From Caulobacterales bacterium (GTDB taxonomy: Bacteria > Pseudomonadota > Alphaproteobacteria > Caulobacterales > Caulobacteraceae), in assembly GCA_017302105.1 (NCBI GenBank), contig JAFLCS010000004.1:186001-250000 (forward strand): a stretch of 64,000 bases of DNA. The letters run 5' to 3'. Below are positions 49,396-59,133 of the stretch, one piece after another; within the stretch, counting starts at the first letter, position 1; every line of letters starts with the position of its first letter. Both the position numbers and the translations under genes were made by a program. The notes under the pieces were generated by a model, which ran no database searches, was not told the DNA's origin, and worked only from the letters and a program-made list of their open reading frames with translations.

Positions 49396-50540
49396 AGTAC
49401 GGCCCCGTAGATCGCCCGCGCATCGTCCAGCGTGACTTCGCGGGGATTGTTGACCAACAGCCGAGTGACCTTCATCGCATCGGCCGCGAGGCGATCCAGA
49501 TCCGCCGCCTCTACCCCGACCTCGACCAGACGCTGCTCCATCGGCATCTGGGCCACCAGGGCACCGATTGCCGCGACGAAGCCCTCGCCGTCGTGCCGCC
49601 GCTCTGTCAAATCCTCCGGCAGGACGGGAGCCAGTTCGGCGTAAAGCGTGTCGACCTTCGGCAGGTTGAAGCCGGCGACCTGGGCGAACACCAGCGCGTT
49701 CGACAGACCGTGCGGCACATGGAACAGGCCGCCCAAGGGATAGGCCAGAGCGTGCACCGCTGCGACGGGCGCATTGGCGAAGGCCATGCCGGCCATGAGC
49801 GAGCCCTCCAGCATGGCGCGGCGCGCTACCAGGTCTGATCCGTCCTCGACGGCCCGGCGGATATTCTGTCCCAACAGCCCCAGCGCCCGCACCGCCAGGG
49901 CGTCGGATACCGCATTCTTCCTGAGCCGGGTCGTATAGGCCTCCACCGCATGAACCATGGCGTCGATGCCGGTCATGGCCGTAGCCCGTGGCGGCAGCCC
50001 CAGGGTCAGGGTGGCATCCAGGATCGCCAGGTCAGGATAGAGCCAGTCCGAGACGACACCCTGCTTCTGGCCGTCGGCGGTCGTGACGATCGAGATCGGG
50101 GTCGCCTCCGAACCGGTTCCGGCGGTCGTCGGCATCTGAACCAGTGTCAGTCGCGGCCCATCGGCCCGGTCGACACCATAGACGTCGTCCAGCCTCTGAC
50201 CGGACGCCGCCAGCAGCGCCGCCAGCTTGGCGGTGTCCATGGCGCTGCCGCCTCCCAGACCGACGACGGCGTCAACAGCCGCCCCCCGCGCCATCGCGAC
50301 CGCCGCCTGAATTGACGCCTCCGGCGGGTCTGGCACCACCGCATCAAAGACCGTGACGGCGACGCCGGCAGGGCCGAGACCGGACACGGCCGCATCGATC
50401 AGGCCGCTCGAGGCCAGGAACGGGTCCGTCACGATCAGGGCATGGCGGACGCCCAGGCCCGACAGAAGCGCTCCCAGACGCTCCGACGCCCCGTCCTGGA
50501 CAACGATCCTTGGCGGTGCCCGAAACTCGAATGCGTTCAT
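49392..50540 (-). CDS. Iron-type alcohol dehydrogenase
   Basis: A 382-residue group III (Fe-ADH) dehydrogenase. NAD loop GLGGGSAMDTAK near 95, TTAGTGSEATP near 140, and the metal site: Asp in PDLAILDATLT, His in GIDAMVHAVEAY, and the downstream histidines of ALAYPLGGLFHVPHGLSNA. Full family length. The ATG at 50540 begins FEFRAPPRIVVQDG, the usual first strand. An open frame stretching to 51695 is antisense to the exporter gene and not part of it. Substrate could be a short-chain alcohol, lactaldehyde or 4-hydroxybutyrate. Confidence 0.92.
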   Translation of the reverse strand: MNAFEFRAPPRIVVQDGASERLGALLSGLGVRHALIVTDPFLASSGLIDAAVSGLGPAGVAVTVFDAVVPDPPEASIQAAVAMARGAAVDAVVGLGGGSAMDTAKLAALLAASGQRLDDVYGVDRADGPRLTLVQMPTTAGTGSEATPISIVTTADGQKQGVVSDWLYPDLAILDATLTLGLPPRATAMTGIDAMVHAVEAYTTRLRKNAVSDALAVRALGLLGQNIRRAVEDGSDLVARRAMLEGSLMAGMAFANAPVAAVHALAYPLGGLFHVPHGLSNALVFAQVAGFNLPKVDTLYAELAPVLPEDLTERRHDGEGFVAAIGALVAQMPMEQRLVEVGVEAADLDRLAADAMKVTRLLVNNPREVTLDDARAIYGAVL

Positions 50541-50597
50541 CGCGGTGCCCGGTTCACCGTTAACAGTTGAAGAGTCGCAGAAACGTCCGCTTAGCCC

Positions 50598-50603
50598 TAT
50601 AAT
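50598..50603 (+). promoter_or_regulatory. TATAAT -10 box upstream of the type I secretion genes
   Basis: A perfect TATAAT at 50598-50603, 34 bases before the GTG of the ABC exporter. The sequence 17-18 bases upstream (GTCGCAG) is a poor -35, so an activator or another sigma preference would be needed. Confidence 0.4.
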
Positions 50604-50636
50604 CACGGCTGATCTAGGGAAGGCGAAGACCGGTCC

Positions 50637-52385
50637 GTGCTGCAAGCGCTGTTTCCGACAAAGCCCGGAACGGAACCCCTCGCGGCGGCGATGAAAGCCT
50701 GCCGGGGGCATCTGCTGTTCGCCTTCGGCTTTTCGGCCATGGTCAACGTCCTGTACCTGGCCCCGACTCTCTACATGATGCAGGTCTATGACCGCGTCGT
50801 CCCGACGGGCGGGATCCTGACCCTGATGTTCGTCACCATCGTCGTGGTCTTCGCGCTGGCGACCCTGGCGGCACTTGATCACATCCGGGCACGCATTCTG
50901 GTGCGGGCCGGACTGCGTATGGACCGGCTGCTGGCCGGTGTCGTCCTGAACCGGGTCATCGGCTCCAAGGAATCCGGGGCCAAGGTCGCCCAGGCCATGC
51001 GAGACTTTGATTCCTTCCGTCAGGGAATCAGCGGCCAGGGTGCCCTGGCCCTGTGCGATCTGCCTTGGACACCGGTCTATCTGCTGATCTGTTTCATGCT
51101 GCACTGGTCGCTCGGGATGCTGACGCTTGTCGGCGGTGCGATGCTGTTCACGCTGGCGCTGCTCAATGAGCGCGCGTCCAAGCCGCGGATCGAGGCCTCG
51201 ACCCGGGCCTCTGCCAAGGCCTATCAGGCGCAGGAAACCGTCGCGTCCCAGTCTGAGGTCGTGCGTGCACTGGGGATGCGTCAGGCCCTGATCACCCGCC
51301 AGCTCAAGCAGCGCAGCGAGGCGGTCACCGCCCAGGCCGACGCCCAGTTCGTCGGGGGCCGATTCACCGGGGCCATCAAATTCCTTCGCCTGGTTCTTCA
51401 GTCCCTGGCCCTGGGAGCCGGGGCCTGGCTGGCCGTCGAGGGCCAGATTTCGGCCGGGGCCATCATCGCCGCATCGGTCCTGCTGAGCCGGGCCGTCCAG
51501 CCGATCGAACTGGTCGTCGGGGCCTGGAACGGCATCGTCCAGGCGCGTGCCGCCTGGAAGAACCTGATCGACCTGTTCGCTTCGACGGCCGATCAGGATC
51601 GGGCCCGGACCGTCCTGCCCAAGCCGGTCGGTCTTCTCGCGCTGGACGGCGTCGGCGTTCGCCCCCCCTTGACCGACAAGCCCCTGCTGCGCCATGTCTC
51701 GTTCAGCCTTCAGGCCGGCGAGTCTCTCGGCGTGATCGGCCCGTCGGGGGCCGGCAAGACCACCTTGGCACGACTGATTGCCGGTGCCACCGAGCCGGAT
51801 GCCGGCAAGGTCCGGCTCGACCAGGCCGACTATGCGACCTGGGATCCGGAGCGGCTGGCCCGCCAGATCGGCTATCTACCCCAGGATTCAGTTCTTTTCG
51901 CCGGCACCGTGAAAGAGAATATTTCGCGCTTTGACGGATCGCTTGAACAGCCCGGCGAGGACATCGACGAGCGCGCCGTCAAGGCCGCCGGGCTGGCCGG
52001 TTGCCACGAAATGATCCTGACCCTGCCGCAGGGCTATGACACACCGCTGGGCCCCATGGGTCGGGGTCTGTCGGCGGGACAGGCCCAACGCGTCGCCCTG
52101 GCGCGCGCGCTCTACGGTGACCCCTGTCTGGTCGTGCTGGACGAACCGAATTCTCATCTCGATGCCGAGGGCGAAGCCGCCCTGGCCAAGGCCTTGGCCG
52201 GGCTCAAGGCACGCCGGGCAACCGTGGTCATCGTCGCCCATCGCTCGGGCGTCCTTCAGAATGTCGATAAGCTGCTGGTGCTGCGCGACGGTGCGGTCGA
52301 AGGGCTCGGGCCACGCGACGAGATTGCAGCCCGGCTCCAGGCCGGTCGCCAGGCGGCCCCACGCGTCGTTTCGAGCGTGAACTGA
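50637..52385 (+). CDS. Type I secretion ABC exporter (PrtD/RsaD family)
   Basis: A 582-residue half transporter for type I protein secretion. Six TM helices in about 25-300 with the PrtD/RsaD patterns MMQVYDRVVPT and DLPWTPVYLLICFMLH; ATPase with Walker A GPSGAGKTT at about 368, the family's LSAGQAQRVALARAL signature, Walker B LVVLDEPNSHLDAEGE, and the switch histidine in VIVAHRSG. No C39 peptidase or CLD domain, as in RsaD. GTG at 50637; AGGGAAGG lies about 14 bases before it, an ATG at 50691 is possible. Forms an operon with the adaptor gene one base after its stop. In Caulobacter the RsaD partner exports the S-layer; the substrate here is not encoded nearby. Confidence 0.9.
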   Translation: MLQALFPTKPGTEPLAAAMKACRGHLLFAFGFSAMVNVLYLAPTLYMMQVYDRVVPTGGILTLMFVTIVVVFALATLAALDHIRARILVRAGLRMDRLLAGVVLNRVIGSKESGAKVAQAMRDFDSFRQGISGQGALALCDLPWTPVYLLICFMLHWSLGMLTLVGGAMLFTLALLNERASKPRIEASTRASAKAYQAQETVASQSEVVRALGMRQALITRQLKQRSEAVTAQADAQFVGGRFTGAIKFLRLVLQSLALGAGAWLAVEGQISAGAIIAASVLLSRAVQPIELVVGAWNGIVQARAAWKNLIDLFASTADQDRARTVLPKPVGLLALDGVGVRPPLTDKPLLRHVSFSLQAGESLGVIGPSGAGKTTLARLIAGATEPDAGKVRLDQADYATWDPERLARQIGYLPQDSVLFAGTVKENISRFDGSLEQPGEDIDERAVKAAGLAGCHEMILTLPQGYDTPLGPMGRGLSAGQAQRVALARALYGDPCLVVLDEPNSHLDAEGEAALAKALAGLKARRATVVIVAHRSGVLQNVDKLLVLRDGAVEGLGPRDEIAARLQAGRQAAPRVVSSVN

Positions 52386-52386
52386 G

Positions 52387-53820
52387 ATGAGTGCCGAACC
52401 CGCAACCCGGACTGACCCCGATGTCCAGGAGCCGACCGAGGGCGTGCGCGATGCAGGTGTCGGCGACAACGCCCAGGCCGGGTCTGCGCCGGCGGCACCG
52501 CCACCCGCACGACCGTCCGATTCCCTGGCGCGGGAACTGCGCATTGGCGGGATCATCGCCGCCGCCTTCTTCGTCATCTTCCTGGGCTGGGCCGCCTTCG
52601 CGCCGCTCGATGCCGGGGCCTATGCCCCCGGCAAGATCGTGGTGTCCGGCAATCGCCAGGCGGTCCAGCATCGCGACGGGGGCATTGTGTCCGCCCTCCA
52701 TGTCCGAGAAGGCCAGGACGTCGCCGAGGGGGCCATCCTGGTCGAGATTTCCGCCGGCGAGCTGCGGGCCAACGAACGCGGTCTGACCGGCCAGTCGCTG
52801 GCACTCCTCGCCTTGCGCTCACGCCTTGTCGCGGAACGGGACGGCCTGGCTTCGGTGCCGACCCCGCCTGAATTCCGGGCCCTGACCGGCGATGACCGGG
52901 TGCTGGCCGACGAGGCCATCGCTCTGCAACGCCAGCAGTTCTCGGCGCGGGGTGGATCCCGCGGCAATGAGGTCGGGGTTCTGGCCCAGCGGGTTCAGCA
53001 GCTGAACCAGCAGATCGTCGGCCTCGAACGCCAGCTGGAGTCCAATCGCGAGCAACGCCGTCTGATCGGGGAAGAGCTGGAAGGAATGCAGAGCCTGGCG
53101 GACCGGGGCTTCGCACCCCTGAACCGCGTGCGGGCGCTTGAACGCCAGGCGGCGGCGCTCGACGGCGAGGAAGGATCACTCCTGGCCCAGGTCGCGCGCA
53201 CGCGCGAGGCCATCGGCGAGACACGCCTGCAGATGCTCGGTGTTGGGTCGCAGACGAACGAGGAGGTCGCCGAACAGCTCCGTCAGGTCCAGGTCCAGCT
53301 GGATGAGGTGAACCCACGCCTGACGGCCGCCCGTGAGCAGCTGGAACGCGCCCAGGTGCGCGCTCCGGCGTCGGGGCGAGTGGTGGGCCTGTCGGTCTTC
53401 ACCGTCGGTGGGGTGGTCCAGGCCGGCCAGATGCTGATGGAGATCGTGCCGGATGAGGCGGCCCTGATCGTCTCTGTCGAGGTCGCGCCCACCGATGCCG
53501 ACGACCTCAGGGTGGGTCAGGATACCGAGGTCCGGTTCTCGGCCTTCCGCGAACGTGATCTGCCGATCCTGCACGGCACGGTCACGGACATTTCCGCTGA
53601 CAGCTTCACCGACGAGCGCACCGGGCGCAGCTTCTTCACCGTGACGGTCGAGGTGCCTCCTGCCGAAATGGCCAAGATCGAGGCCGTCCGCGGTGAGGAC
53701 ACGGGCATGACACCGGGCCTTCCGGTCGAGGTCGTCGTACCGCTGAGAAAGCGCACGGCGCTCCAGTATTTCCTGGAGCCCCTGACCCAGAGCCTGTGGC
53801 GCTCATTCCGGGAGCACTGA
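52387..53820 (+). CDS. HlyD-family type I secretion adaptor (PrtE/RsaE family)
   Basis: A 477-residue periplasmic adaptor. A flexible Pro/Ala-rich N-terminus (1-45), one TM helix (about 52-72, IAAAFFVIFLGWAAFAPL), a lipoyl half (GGIVSALHVREGQDVAEGAI), a long coiled-coil (about 200-320) and the diagnostic C-terminal stretch APASGRVVGLSVFTVGGVVQAGQMLMEIVP. The ATG lies one base after the ABC gene's stop. The outer-membrane TolC partner is not in the window. Confidence 0.92.
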   Translation: MSAEPATRTDPDVQEPTEGVRDAGVGDNAQAGSAPAAPPPARPSDSLARELRIGGIIAAAFFVIFLGWAAFAPLDAGAYAPGKIVVSGNRQAVQHRDGGIVSALHVREGQDVAEGAILVEISAGELRANERGLTGQSLALLALRSRLVAERDGLASVPTPPEFRALTGDDRVLADEAIALQRQQFSARGGSRGNEVGVLAQRVQQLNQQIVGLERQLESNREQRRLIGEELEGMQSLADRGFAPLNRVRALERQAAALDGEEGSLLAQVARTREAIGETRLQMLGVGSQTNEEVAEQLRQVQVQLDEVNPRLTAAREQLERAQVRAPASGRVVGLSVFTVGGVVQAGQMLMEIVPDEAALIVSVEVAPTDADDLRVGQDTEVRFSAFRERDLPILHGTVTDISADSFTDERTGRSFFTVTVEVPPAEMAKIEAVRGEDTGMTPGLPVEVVVPLRKRTALQYFLEPLTQSLWRSFREH

Positions 53821-53855
53821 CGCCGCGGCGGGGCCGGGTCGGCAAGCCGCTGCGG

Positions 53856-54089
53856 TCAGGCCTTCTTCACGAACTCGGTGCGCAGGACCAGACCGCGCAC
53901 CTTGGCGACATTGGCCTCGATCTCGTCGGCGTCATGGGTCAGGCGGATATTCTTGACCAGGGTGCCGCGCTTGAGCGTCACCCCGCCCGAGCCCTTGACC
54001 TTCAGATCCTTGATCAGGGTGACACTGTCGCCGTCGGCCAGGGTGTTGCCGTTGCAGTCGCGGGTAATTTCGTCGCTCATCAGGGGCAT
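53856..54089 (-). CDS. PhnA-domain (YjdM-like) protein lacking the zinc ribbon
   Basis: A 77-residue protein that is essentially only the C-terminal PhnA domain: DCNGNTLADGDSVTLIKDLKVKGSG and KRGTLVKNIRLTHDADEIEAN are the family blocks. Typical YjdM proteins begin with a four-Cys zinc ribbon that is absent. Start uncertain: ATG at 54089 or 54080. The historic link to phosphonate use is not supported; function unknown. It directly follows nadE on the reverse strand. Confidence 0.82.
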   Translation of the reverse strand: MPLMSDEITRDCNGNTLADGDSVTLIKDLKVKGSGGVTLKRGTLVKNIRLTHDADEIEANVAKVRGLVLRTEFVKKA

Positions 54090-54094
54090 CACTT

Positions 54095-56143
54095 TCAATC
54101 CGGAACGTTGGCGTCCAGCTCATCGAGCCAGACCTGGGCGGTGGCGTCCGACGGCGCGCGCCAGTCGCCGCGCGGGCTCAGCGACCCGCCCGTGACCACC
54201 TTGGGTCCATTGGGCATGGCCGAACGCTTGAACTGGCTGGTCTGGAAGAAGCGCACCAGAAACTTCCTCAGCCAGTGTTTGATGGTCTTGAGATCGTACT
54301 GGACCTTTTCATCGTCCGGCGTGCCGGCGGGCCAGTCGCCGCGCGCCGCGTCGCGCCACGCCTCATAGGCCAGATAGGCCACCTTGGACGGGGCCATGCC
54401 GAAGCGGGTGATATGGAACAGGAAGAAGTCGTTCAGCGCATAGGGGCCGACCGTGCTCTCGGTCGACTGGATCTTGCCGTCCGTCGACGGGACCAGCTCG
54501 GGCGATATCTCGGTGGCCAGAATGGCGCTCAGCACCTGGGCCGTCTCGCCGGAATGCTCACGCCCCGCGACCCAGCGGATCAGGTGCCGGATCAGCGTCT
54601 TGGCCACCCCCGCATTGACGTTGTAGTGGCTCATATGGTCGCCGACGCCATAGGTAGCCCAGCCCAGCGCCGTCTCGGACAGATCGCCGGTGCCAACCAC
54701 CAGGGCCGCATTCTGATTAGCCAGTCGGAACAGATAGTCGGTCCTCAGTCCCGCCTGGACATTCTCGAACGTGATGTCGTGGACCGCCTCGCCGCGCGAA
54801 TAGGGATGGCCGATCTCTTTCAGCATGGTCTCGGCGCTGGACCGGATGTCGATTTCGGCAGCGCTGACTCCCAGTGCCTTCATCAGGGCCCAGGCGTTCG
54901 CCCTGGTCCCGTCCGAGGTCGCAAAGCCCGGCATTGTATATGCAAGGATATTTGATCTGGGTCGTTCGAGCCGGTCAAAGGCGCGGCACGCCACGAGCAG
55001 GGCCTGGGTCGAATCCAGTCCGCCCGAGACCCCGATGACGACCCGCTCAAGACCCGTCGCCTCCAGCCGCCGCATCAGCCCCTGGACCTGGATGTTGAAG
55101 GCCTCGTAGCAGTCCTGGTCCAGGCGCGCCGGATCGTCCGGCACGAACGGGAACCGGTCCAGCGGACGGATCAGGGGGCCCTGGTCGCGCACGCCGGCTT
55201 CGAACAGCACGCTCTGATAGCTCAGCCCTTCCAGCTCGCGCCGAGCGCAGTCGCCGAAGGTGCCGGTGCGCCGCCGCTCGGCCCCCAGCTTGGCCACGTC
55301 GACGTCCACCACGGTCAGGTGGCTCTGCATCGAGAACCGCTCGTTGTCCGCCAGTCTGGCACCCAGTTCGTGGATGGTGGACTGGCCGTCCCAGGCCAGG
55401 TCGGTGGTCGATTCGCCCCAGCCCGAGGCGCTGAACACATAGGCCGACATGGTCCGCGCCGACTGGGCCGAGCACAGCATGGCGCGGTTGTCCGACTTGC
55501 CGACCAGGACGTTGGACGCCGACAGATTGACCAGGATGCGCGCCCCGGCCAGGGCCTGACGTGTCGACGGCGGCAACGGGGCCCAATAGTCCTCGCAGAT
55601 CTCGACGGCAAAGACGAAGCCGGGCCGATCCGCCGCATCAAACAACAGATCCGCCCCGAACGGTACCGGCTCGCCGGCCAGCTCAAAGCTCTCCAGATCG
55701 GCTTCCAGATCACCACCCGGCGCGAACCAGCGCTTCTCATAATATTCCCGGTAGTTGGGCAGATAGGTCTTGGGCGTCACGCCCAGCACCACCCCGCCCT
55801 GGGCCGCGACAGCGGTATTGTAGAGCGCCTCGCCCAGCCTGAGCGGCGCGCCGAACACCACCGCAAGTCCCAGGCCCGCCGTCACCTCGGCCACCCGCAC
55901 GACCTGGCGCTCGGCCTCGGCCAGAAGGGCGTCCTGCATGATCAGATCGTCAATCGCATAGCCGGTCAGGCTCAGCTCAGGGAACACGACCAGGTCACAG
56001 CCCTGTGTCGCCGCCTGTTCGATCAGGGCGATGTGCTCGTCGGCATTGGCCTTAGGGTCGGCGATCCGCACCACCGGGGTCGCCGCCGCCACTCGCACAA
56101 AGCCGTGCGTGGCCGGGGAAAAGAACGGATGGGTCTGGGTCAA
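54095..56143 (-). CDS. nadE: NAD+ synthase, glutamine-hydrolysing
   Basis: A 682-residue two-domain enzyme amidating deamido-NAD. N-terminal nitrilase domain (about 1-300): Glu in [14 protein letters not shown], Lys in [20 protein letters not shown], Cys in [12 protein letters not shown]-terminal synthase domain: P-loop [17 protein letters not shown], then [14 protein letters not shown] and [19 protein letters not shown]. Long glutamine-dependent form. Start is a TTG at 56143, with AAGGTCGAGAG before it; no better ATG exists before the conserved nitrilase strand. Divergent from cnoX. Confidence 0.95.
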   Translation of the reverse strand: MTQTHPFFSPATHGFVRVAAATPVVRIADPKANADEHIALIEQAATQGCDLVVFPELSLTGYAIDDLIMQDALLAEAERQVVRVAEVTAGLGLAVVFGAPLRLGEALYNTAVAAQGGVVLGVTPKTYLPNYREYYEKRWFAPGGDLEADLESFELAGEPVPFGADLLFDAADRPGFVFAVEICEDYWAPLPPSTRQALAGARILVNLSASNVLVGKSDNRAMLCSAQSARTMSAYVFSASGWGESTTDLAWDGQSTIHELGARLADNERFSMQSHLTVVDVDVAKLGAERRRTGTFGDCARRELEGLSYQSVLFEAGVRDQGPLIRPLDRFPFVPDDPARLDQDCYEAFNIQVQGLMRRLEATGLERVVIGVSGGLDSTQALLVACRAFDRLERPRSNILAYTMPGFATSDGTRANAWALMKALGVSAAEIDIRSSAETMLKEIGHPYSRGEAVHDITFENVQAGLRTDYLFRLANQNAALVVGTGDLSETALGWATYGVGDHMSHYNVNAGVAKTLIRHLIRWVAGREHSGETAQVLSAILATEISPELVPSTDGKIQSTESTVGPYALNDFFLFHITRFGMAPSKVAYLAYEAWRDAARGDWPAGTPDDEKVQYDLKTIKHWLRKFLVRFFQTSQFKRSAMPNGPKVVTGGSLSPRGDWRAPSDATAQVWLDELDANVPD

Positions 56144-56284
56144 ACTCTCGACCTTTGCCTTTGCGTCCCGCTATCTAGGCCGATGTCGCCGCGCGCGCCA
56201 CCTGTGACGCATTGCAGGTGAGGCCCGGCGCGACCATCTTGCAGTTCGATAGCTTTCGATCTCCAGACTCGATCAGGACCCTTC

Positions 56285-57178
56285 ATGTTCTCCGACCCGA
56301 CGACCGCACCGCCCGCCGACCTCATTAAGGAAGGCTCCGACGCCACCTTCATGGCCGATGTCGTCGAGGCCTCTAAGGTCCAGCCGGTCATCGTGGATTT
56401 CTGGGCGACCTGGTGCGGCCCGTGCCGGACGCTGGGCCCGATGCTGGAGCAGGCCGTTCGCGCCGCCGGCGGCGCGGTCAAGATGGTCAAGATCGACGTC
56501 GACAAGAACCCCGCCTACGCCGGCCAGCTCCGGGTCCAGTCGATCCCGACGGTCTATGCCTTCGTCAACGGTCAGCCGGTCGACGGCTTTCAGGGGGCAA
56601 TCCCCGAAAGCCAGATCAGGGCCTTCATCGACAAGCTGACGGGCGGCACCTCGGCCGGGGACGATATCGAAGAGCTGCTGTCCATGGGCGCGGAATCGCT
56701 CAAGGTCGATGACTTCGGAGGAGCCGCCCAGGCCTATGCCCAGGTTCTCCAGCTTCAACCCGACAACGAAAAGGCCATCGCCGGCATGGCCCGCGTCTAT
56801 CTGTCCGGCGGCGACGCCGACCAGGCGCGCCAGACCCTGGCCATGGCCCGACCGGATTCCAAGGACCCGGAGATCATGGGCGTGCGTGCCGCCCTGGACC
56901 TGGCGGCCGACGGCCCGTCCGACACCTCTGCACTGGAGGCGCGGATCAAGGCCGACCCCAGCGACCATCAGGCCCGGTTCGATCTGGCCGGTGCCCTGGC
57001 GGCTTCGGGCCGTTTTGACGAGGCCGCCGACCAGCTTCTGGCCATCGTCGCCGCTGACCGCGACTGGAACGACCAGGCCGCCCGCAAGCAGCTTCTGGTC
57101 GTCTTCGAGGCCGCCGGCGTCAATTCCGAGGTGGCCAAGAACGGCCGTCGCAAACTGTCATCGATCCTGTTCGCCTGA
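56285..57178 (+). CDS. cnoX: Thioredoxin-TPR co-chaperone (CnoX/YbbN)
   Basis: A 297-residue protein: thioredoxin domain at about 8-115 with WCGPC (Cys44, Cys47), followed by TPR-like helices to the end (FGGAAQAYAQVLQLQPDNEKAIAGMARVYL). CnoX holds oxidised or unfolding proteins and hands them to GroEL. Unlike the E. coli protein, which lacks the full CxxC, this one keeps both cysteines, so it may also be redox-active. ATG at 56285. Followed by the LON-domain gene after four bases. Confidence 0.92.
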   Translation: MFSDPTTAPPADLIKEGSDATFMADVVEASKVQPVIVDFWATWCGPCRTLGPMLEQAVRAAGGAVKMVKIDVDKNPAYAGQLRVQSIPTVYAFVNGQPVDGFQGAIPESQIRAFIDKLTGGTSAGDDIEELLSMGAESLKVDDFGGAAQAYAQVLQLQPDNEKAIAGMARVYLSGGDADQARQTLAMARPDSKDPEIMGVRAALDLAADGPSDTSALEARIKADPSDHQARFDLAGALAASGRFDEAADQLLAIVAADRDWNDQAARKQLLVVFEAAGVNSEVAKNGRRKLSSILFA

Positions 57179-57182
57179 GCCG

Positions 57183-57845
57183 ATGCCACGCATCGCGACC
57201 CGCATCTCGGATCTGTCAGAGATCGTTCCGGTCTTTCCGCTCAGCGGCGTCATCCTCCTGCCCCGGGCCCAGTTGCCGCTCAACATTTTTGAACCGCGCT
57301 ATCTGAACATGGTCGATGACGCCATGGCCGGGGACCGCCTGATCGCCATGGTCCAGACGACGGGCGGCTCGGCGGTGCGACCGGACCTGGCCGGGATCGG
57401 GTGCGTCGGCAAGATCACCAGCTTTTCCGAGACGGGCGACGGCCGCTACCTGATTACACTGACCGGCCTGTGCCGGGCACGCCTGATCGACGAAATGCCG
57501 GTGCAGTCCCCCTATCGCCAGTGCCGGGTCGATTATGCCGACTTTGAGGATGATCTGACGCCCGACGACGGCGATCTGGAAGGGTTTGACCGGGCACGTC
57601 TGATCAAGGCGCTCACCCTCTATCTGCGGCGGCGCGAGCTGGAGATCGACTGGGACACGGCCGACCAGGCCCCGCCCGAGCCCCTGATCAACAGCCTGTC
57701 GATCGCCCTGCCGTTCGAGCCGGCCTCCAAGCAACTTCTGCTGGAAGCCCCCTCCCTGGCGGCGCGGGCCGAAGCGCTCCAGGCCGTCCTGGAGATCGAC
57801 ACCGCCATCGATCCTGATGACGGCGGCCCGTCATTCATGCAATGA
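57183..57845 (+). CDS. LON substrate-binding domain protein (no protease domain)
   Basis: A 220-residue protein with a Lon N-terminal (substrate-binding) domain only: [44 protein letters not shown] is the signature, with [26 protein letters not shown] following. It lacks ATPase and Ser-Lys protease parts, as in many alphaproteobacterial stand-alone LON-domain proteins. Role unknown; substrate binding or adaptor function is inferred. It sits in a row cnoX - LON - Trm112-like. Confidence 0.9.
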   Translation: MPRIATRISDLSEIVPVFPLSGVILLPRAQLPLNIFEPRYLNMVDDAMAGDRLIAMVQTTGGSAVRPDLAGIGCVGKITSFSETGDGRYLITLTGLCRARLIDEMPVQSPYRQCRVDYADFEDDLTPDDGDLEGFDRARLIKALTLYLRRRELEIDWDTADQAPPEPLINSLSIALPFEPASKQLLLEAPSLAARAEALQAVLEIDTAIDPDDGGPSFMQ

Positions 57846-57852
57846 GAGGGGC

Positions 57853-58044
57853 ATGAGCGACGACTTCTCCATGCCGCCGGCGGTCGATCCCCGGCTCCTC
57901 GAAATCCTCGTGTGCCCGATCACCAAGGGTCCGCTGACCTGGGACCGCGAGGCAAGCGAGCTGATCTCCAAGGGGGCCAAGCTGGCCTATCCGATCCGCG
58001 ACGGCGTGCCGATCATGCTCCCCGACGAAGCACGCAAGCTCTAG
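57853..58044 (+). CDS. Trm112-like (UPF0434/YcaR) protein
   Basis: A 63-residue small protein: [25 protein letters not shown] and [19 protein letters not shown] are the UPF0434 blocks. Trm112 relatives activate SAM methyltransferases; the bacterial short form keeps only part of the zinc-binding cysteines (here one). ATG at 57853, with GAGAGGGG upstream, 7 bases after the LON gene. TAG shares CTAG with the convergent gene. Confidence 0.9.
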   Translation: MSDDFSMPPAVDPRLLEILVCPITKGPLTWDREASELISKGAKLAYPIRDGVPIMLPDEARKL

Positions 58045-59081
58045 GTCTCGTTCGAGGTTTCCGGCGCGGCCCGACGCGATCTGCGGGTCTTCCTCGGCTT
58101 GCTCGACTCCACAAGCGCTTCTGAGGATTCCTCGCCTTTTGCGGCACTGGCCGTCTCCGTCGCCAGCGCGCGCATATGGCGCTCGATGGAGACGAGAAGG
58201 AAGAAGAACATGATCACCAGGAAGCCGCCGATGACCTGCAACGCCAGGATCAGCTTGGGGCCGATCTGGGCCCGCGTGGCGTGCCGTTCAGCGATCGCTT
58301 CGGCAGCAGCGCGATCATTGCGGTCGGCCTCTGCAATCCACAGCTCCCCGAAGGCCTGATCGGCCTGCGTAAAGGCCGCGAGAGGACTGACGATGCCATC
58401 CGGATACACCATCTCGCATCGCCGGGTCGGCACGGTCTCGGTGTAGCTGCAGTCGTAGGTGTAATAGTAGCCGCAGATCTGGCGCACGGTCCGACGAACA
58501 TTGCGCGTCGTGCAGCGTTCGACACGCTCGGCGTCTCTGTACTGCGACAGCAGTTGCACACTGGCCGGATCTGCCATGGCCGCCGTCAGGGCGGCCAGGG
58601 ACTGGCGCTGAAACTCGGGCTCTTCGACGAAAGCCTTGGCGACCGGGCTTTCGCCGCTGGCATAGATCTCCAGACTATAGCCGAGACGATCCGCCAACTG
58701 CTCGGCGGTGAGCGTTTCGTCCTCGCTCTTGTTGTACTGTTCCGCAGCAGCGGCATAGACCCTGTAGTAGGGCGCAAAGGCCTGCTGCATGAAGCCCGCG
58801 TGCCTTTCCCTGATGAAGGCTGGAATCTGAGGCCCTTCTTGTTCCTCGGTCGCGTCGTTTGCCTCTGCAAAGTCTCGCATCACCGCAGAGACCTCTGCCG
58901 GCTCAATGACCGTGGGTTCAACGGCGACATTCGTGGACACAAACATCCGCCAGGCCGCGTCAACGACAAAATAGCCTGCGCACAGCAAGCTCACGGTGGC
59001 GATCGCCAGAACGCCGACGCGAAGCGCCAGAAGATAGGCGCGTTCAACGTCACCCAGACGAATTTTCTTCAAGTTCTTCAT
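58041..59081 (-). CDS. Unrecognised two-TM membrane protein with Cys-rich loop
   Basis: A 346-residue protein. TM1 is about 17-41 ([25 protein letters not shown]) and TM2 about 281-305 ([21 protein letters not shown]), so the 240 residues between lie on one side, probably the periplasm. That loop is acidic and helical, then has a Cys cluster near 190-225: [25 protein letters not shown] followed by [10 protein letters not shown]. The C-terminal cytoplasmic tail is Lys/Arg/Ser rich. I do not recognise the family. The start ATG at 59081 is the only clear one. Convergent with the Trm112-like gene. Confidence 0.7.
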   Translation of the reverse strand: MKNLKKIRLGDVERAYLLALRVGVLAIATVSLLCAGYFVVDAAWRMFVSTNVAVEPTVIEPAEVSAVMRDFAEANDATEEQEGPQIPAFIRERHAGFMQQAFAPYYRVYAAAAEQYNKSEDETLTAEQLADRLGYSLEIYASGESPVAKAFVEEPEFQRQSLAALTAAMADPASVQLLSQYRDAERVERCTTRNVRRTVRQICGYYYTYDCSYTETVPTRRCEMVYPDGIVSPLAAFTQADQAFGELWIAEADRNDRAAAEAIAERHATRAQIGPKLILALQVIGGFLVIMFFFLLVSIERHMRALATETASAAKGEESSEALVESSKPRKTRRSRRAAPETSNET

Positions 59082-59133
59082 GGCCCCCCCAGCAGCGCTG
59101 AACTTAGACGCGCGCTGGAGCGGGGCGCAAGCT

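Noticed and set aside
50541-51695. N-terminal extension of the alcohol dehydrogenase frame by about 385 codons
   Set aside because: The extension is antisense to the type I secretion ABC gene and carries no domain; the Fe-ADH fold starts at 50540.
53821-53855. GC-rich imperfect hairpin between the adaptor gene and the PhnA-domain gene
   Set aside because: Several mismatches and no T-tract; possible but unsupported as a terminator.
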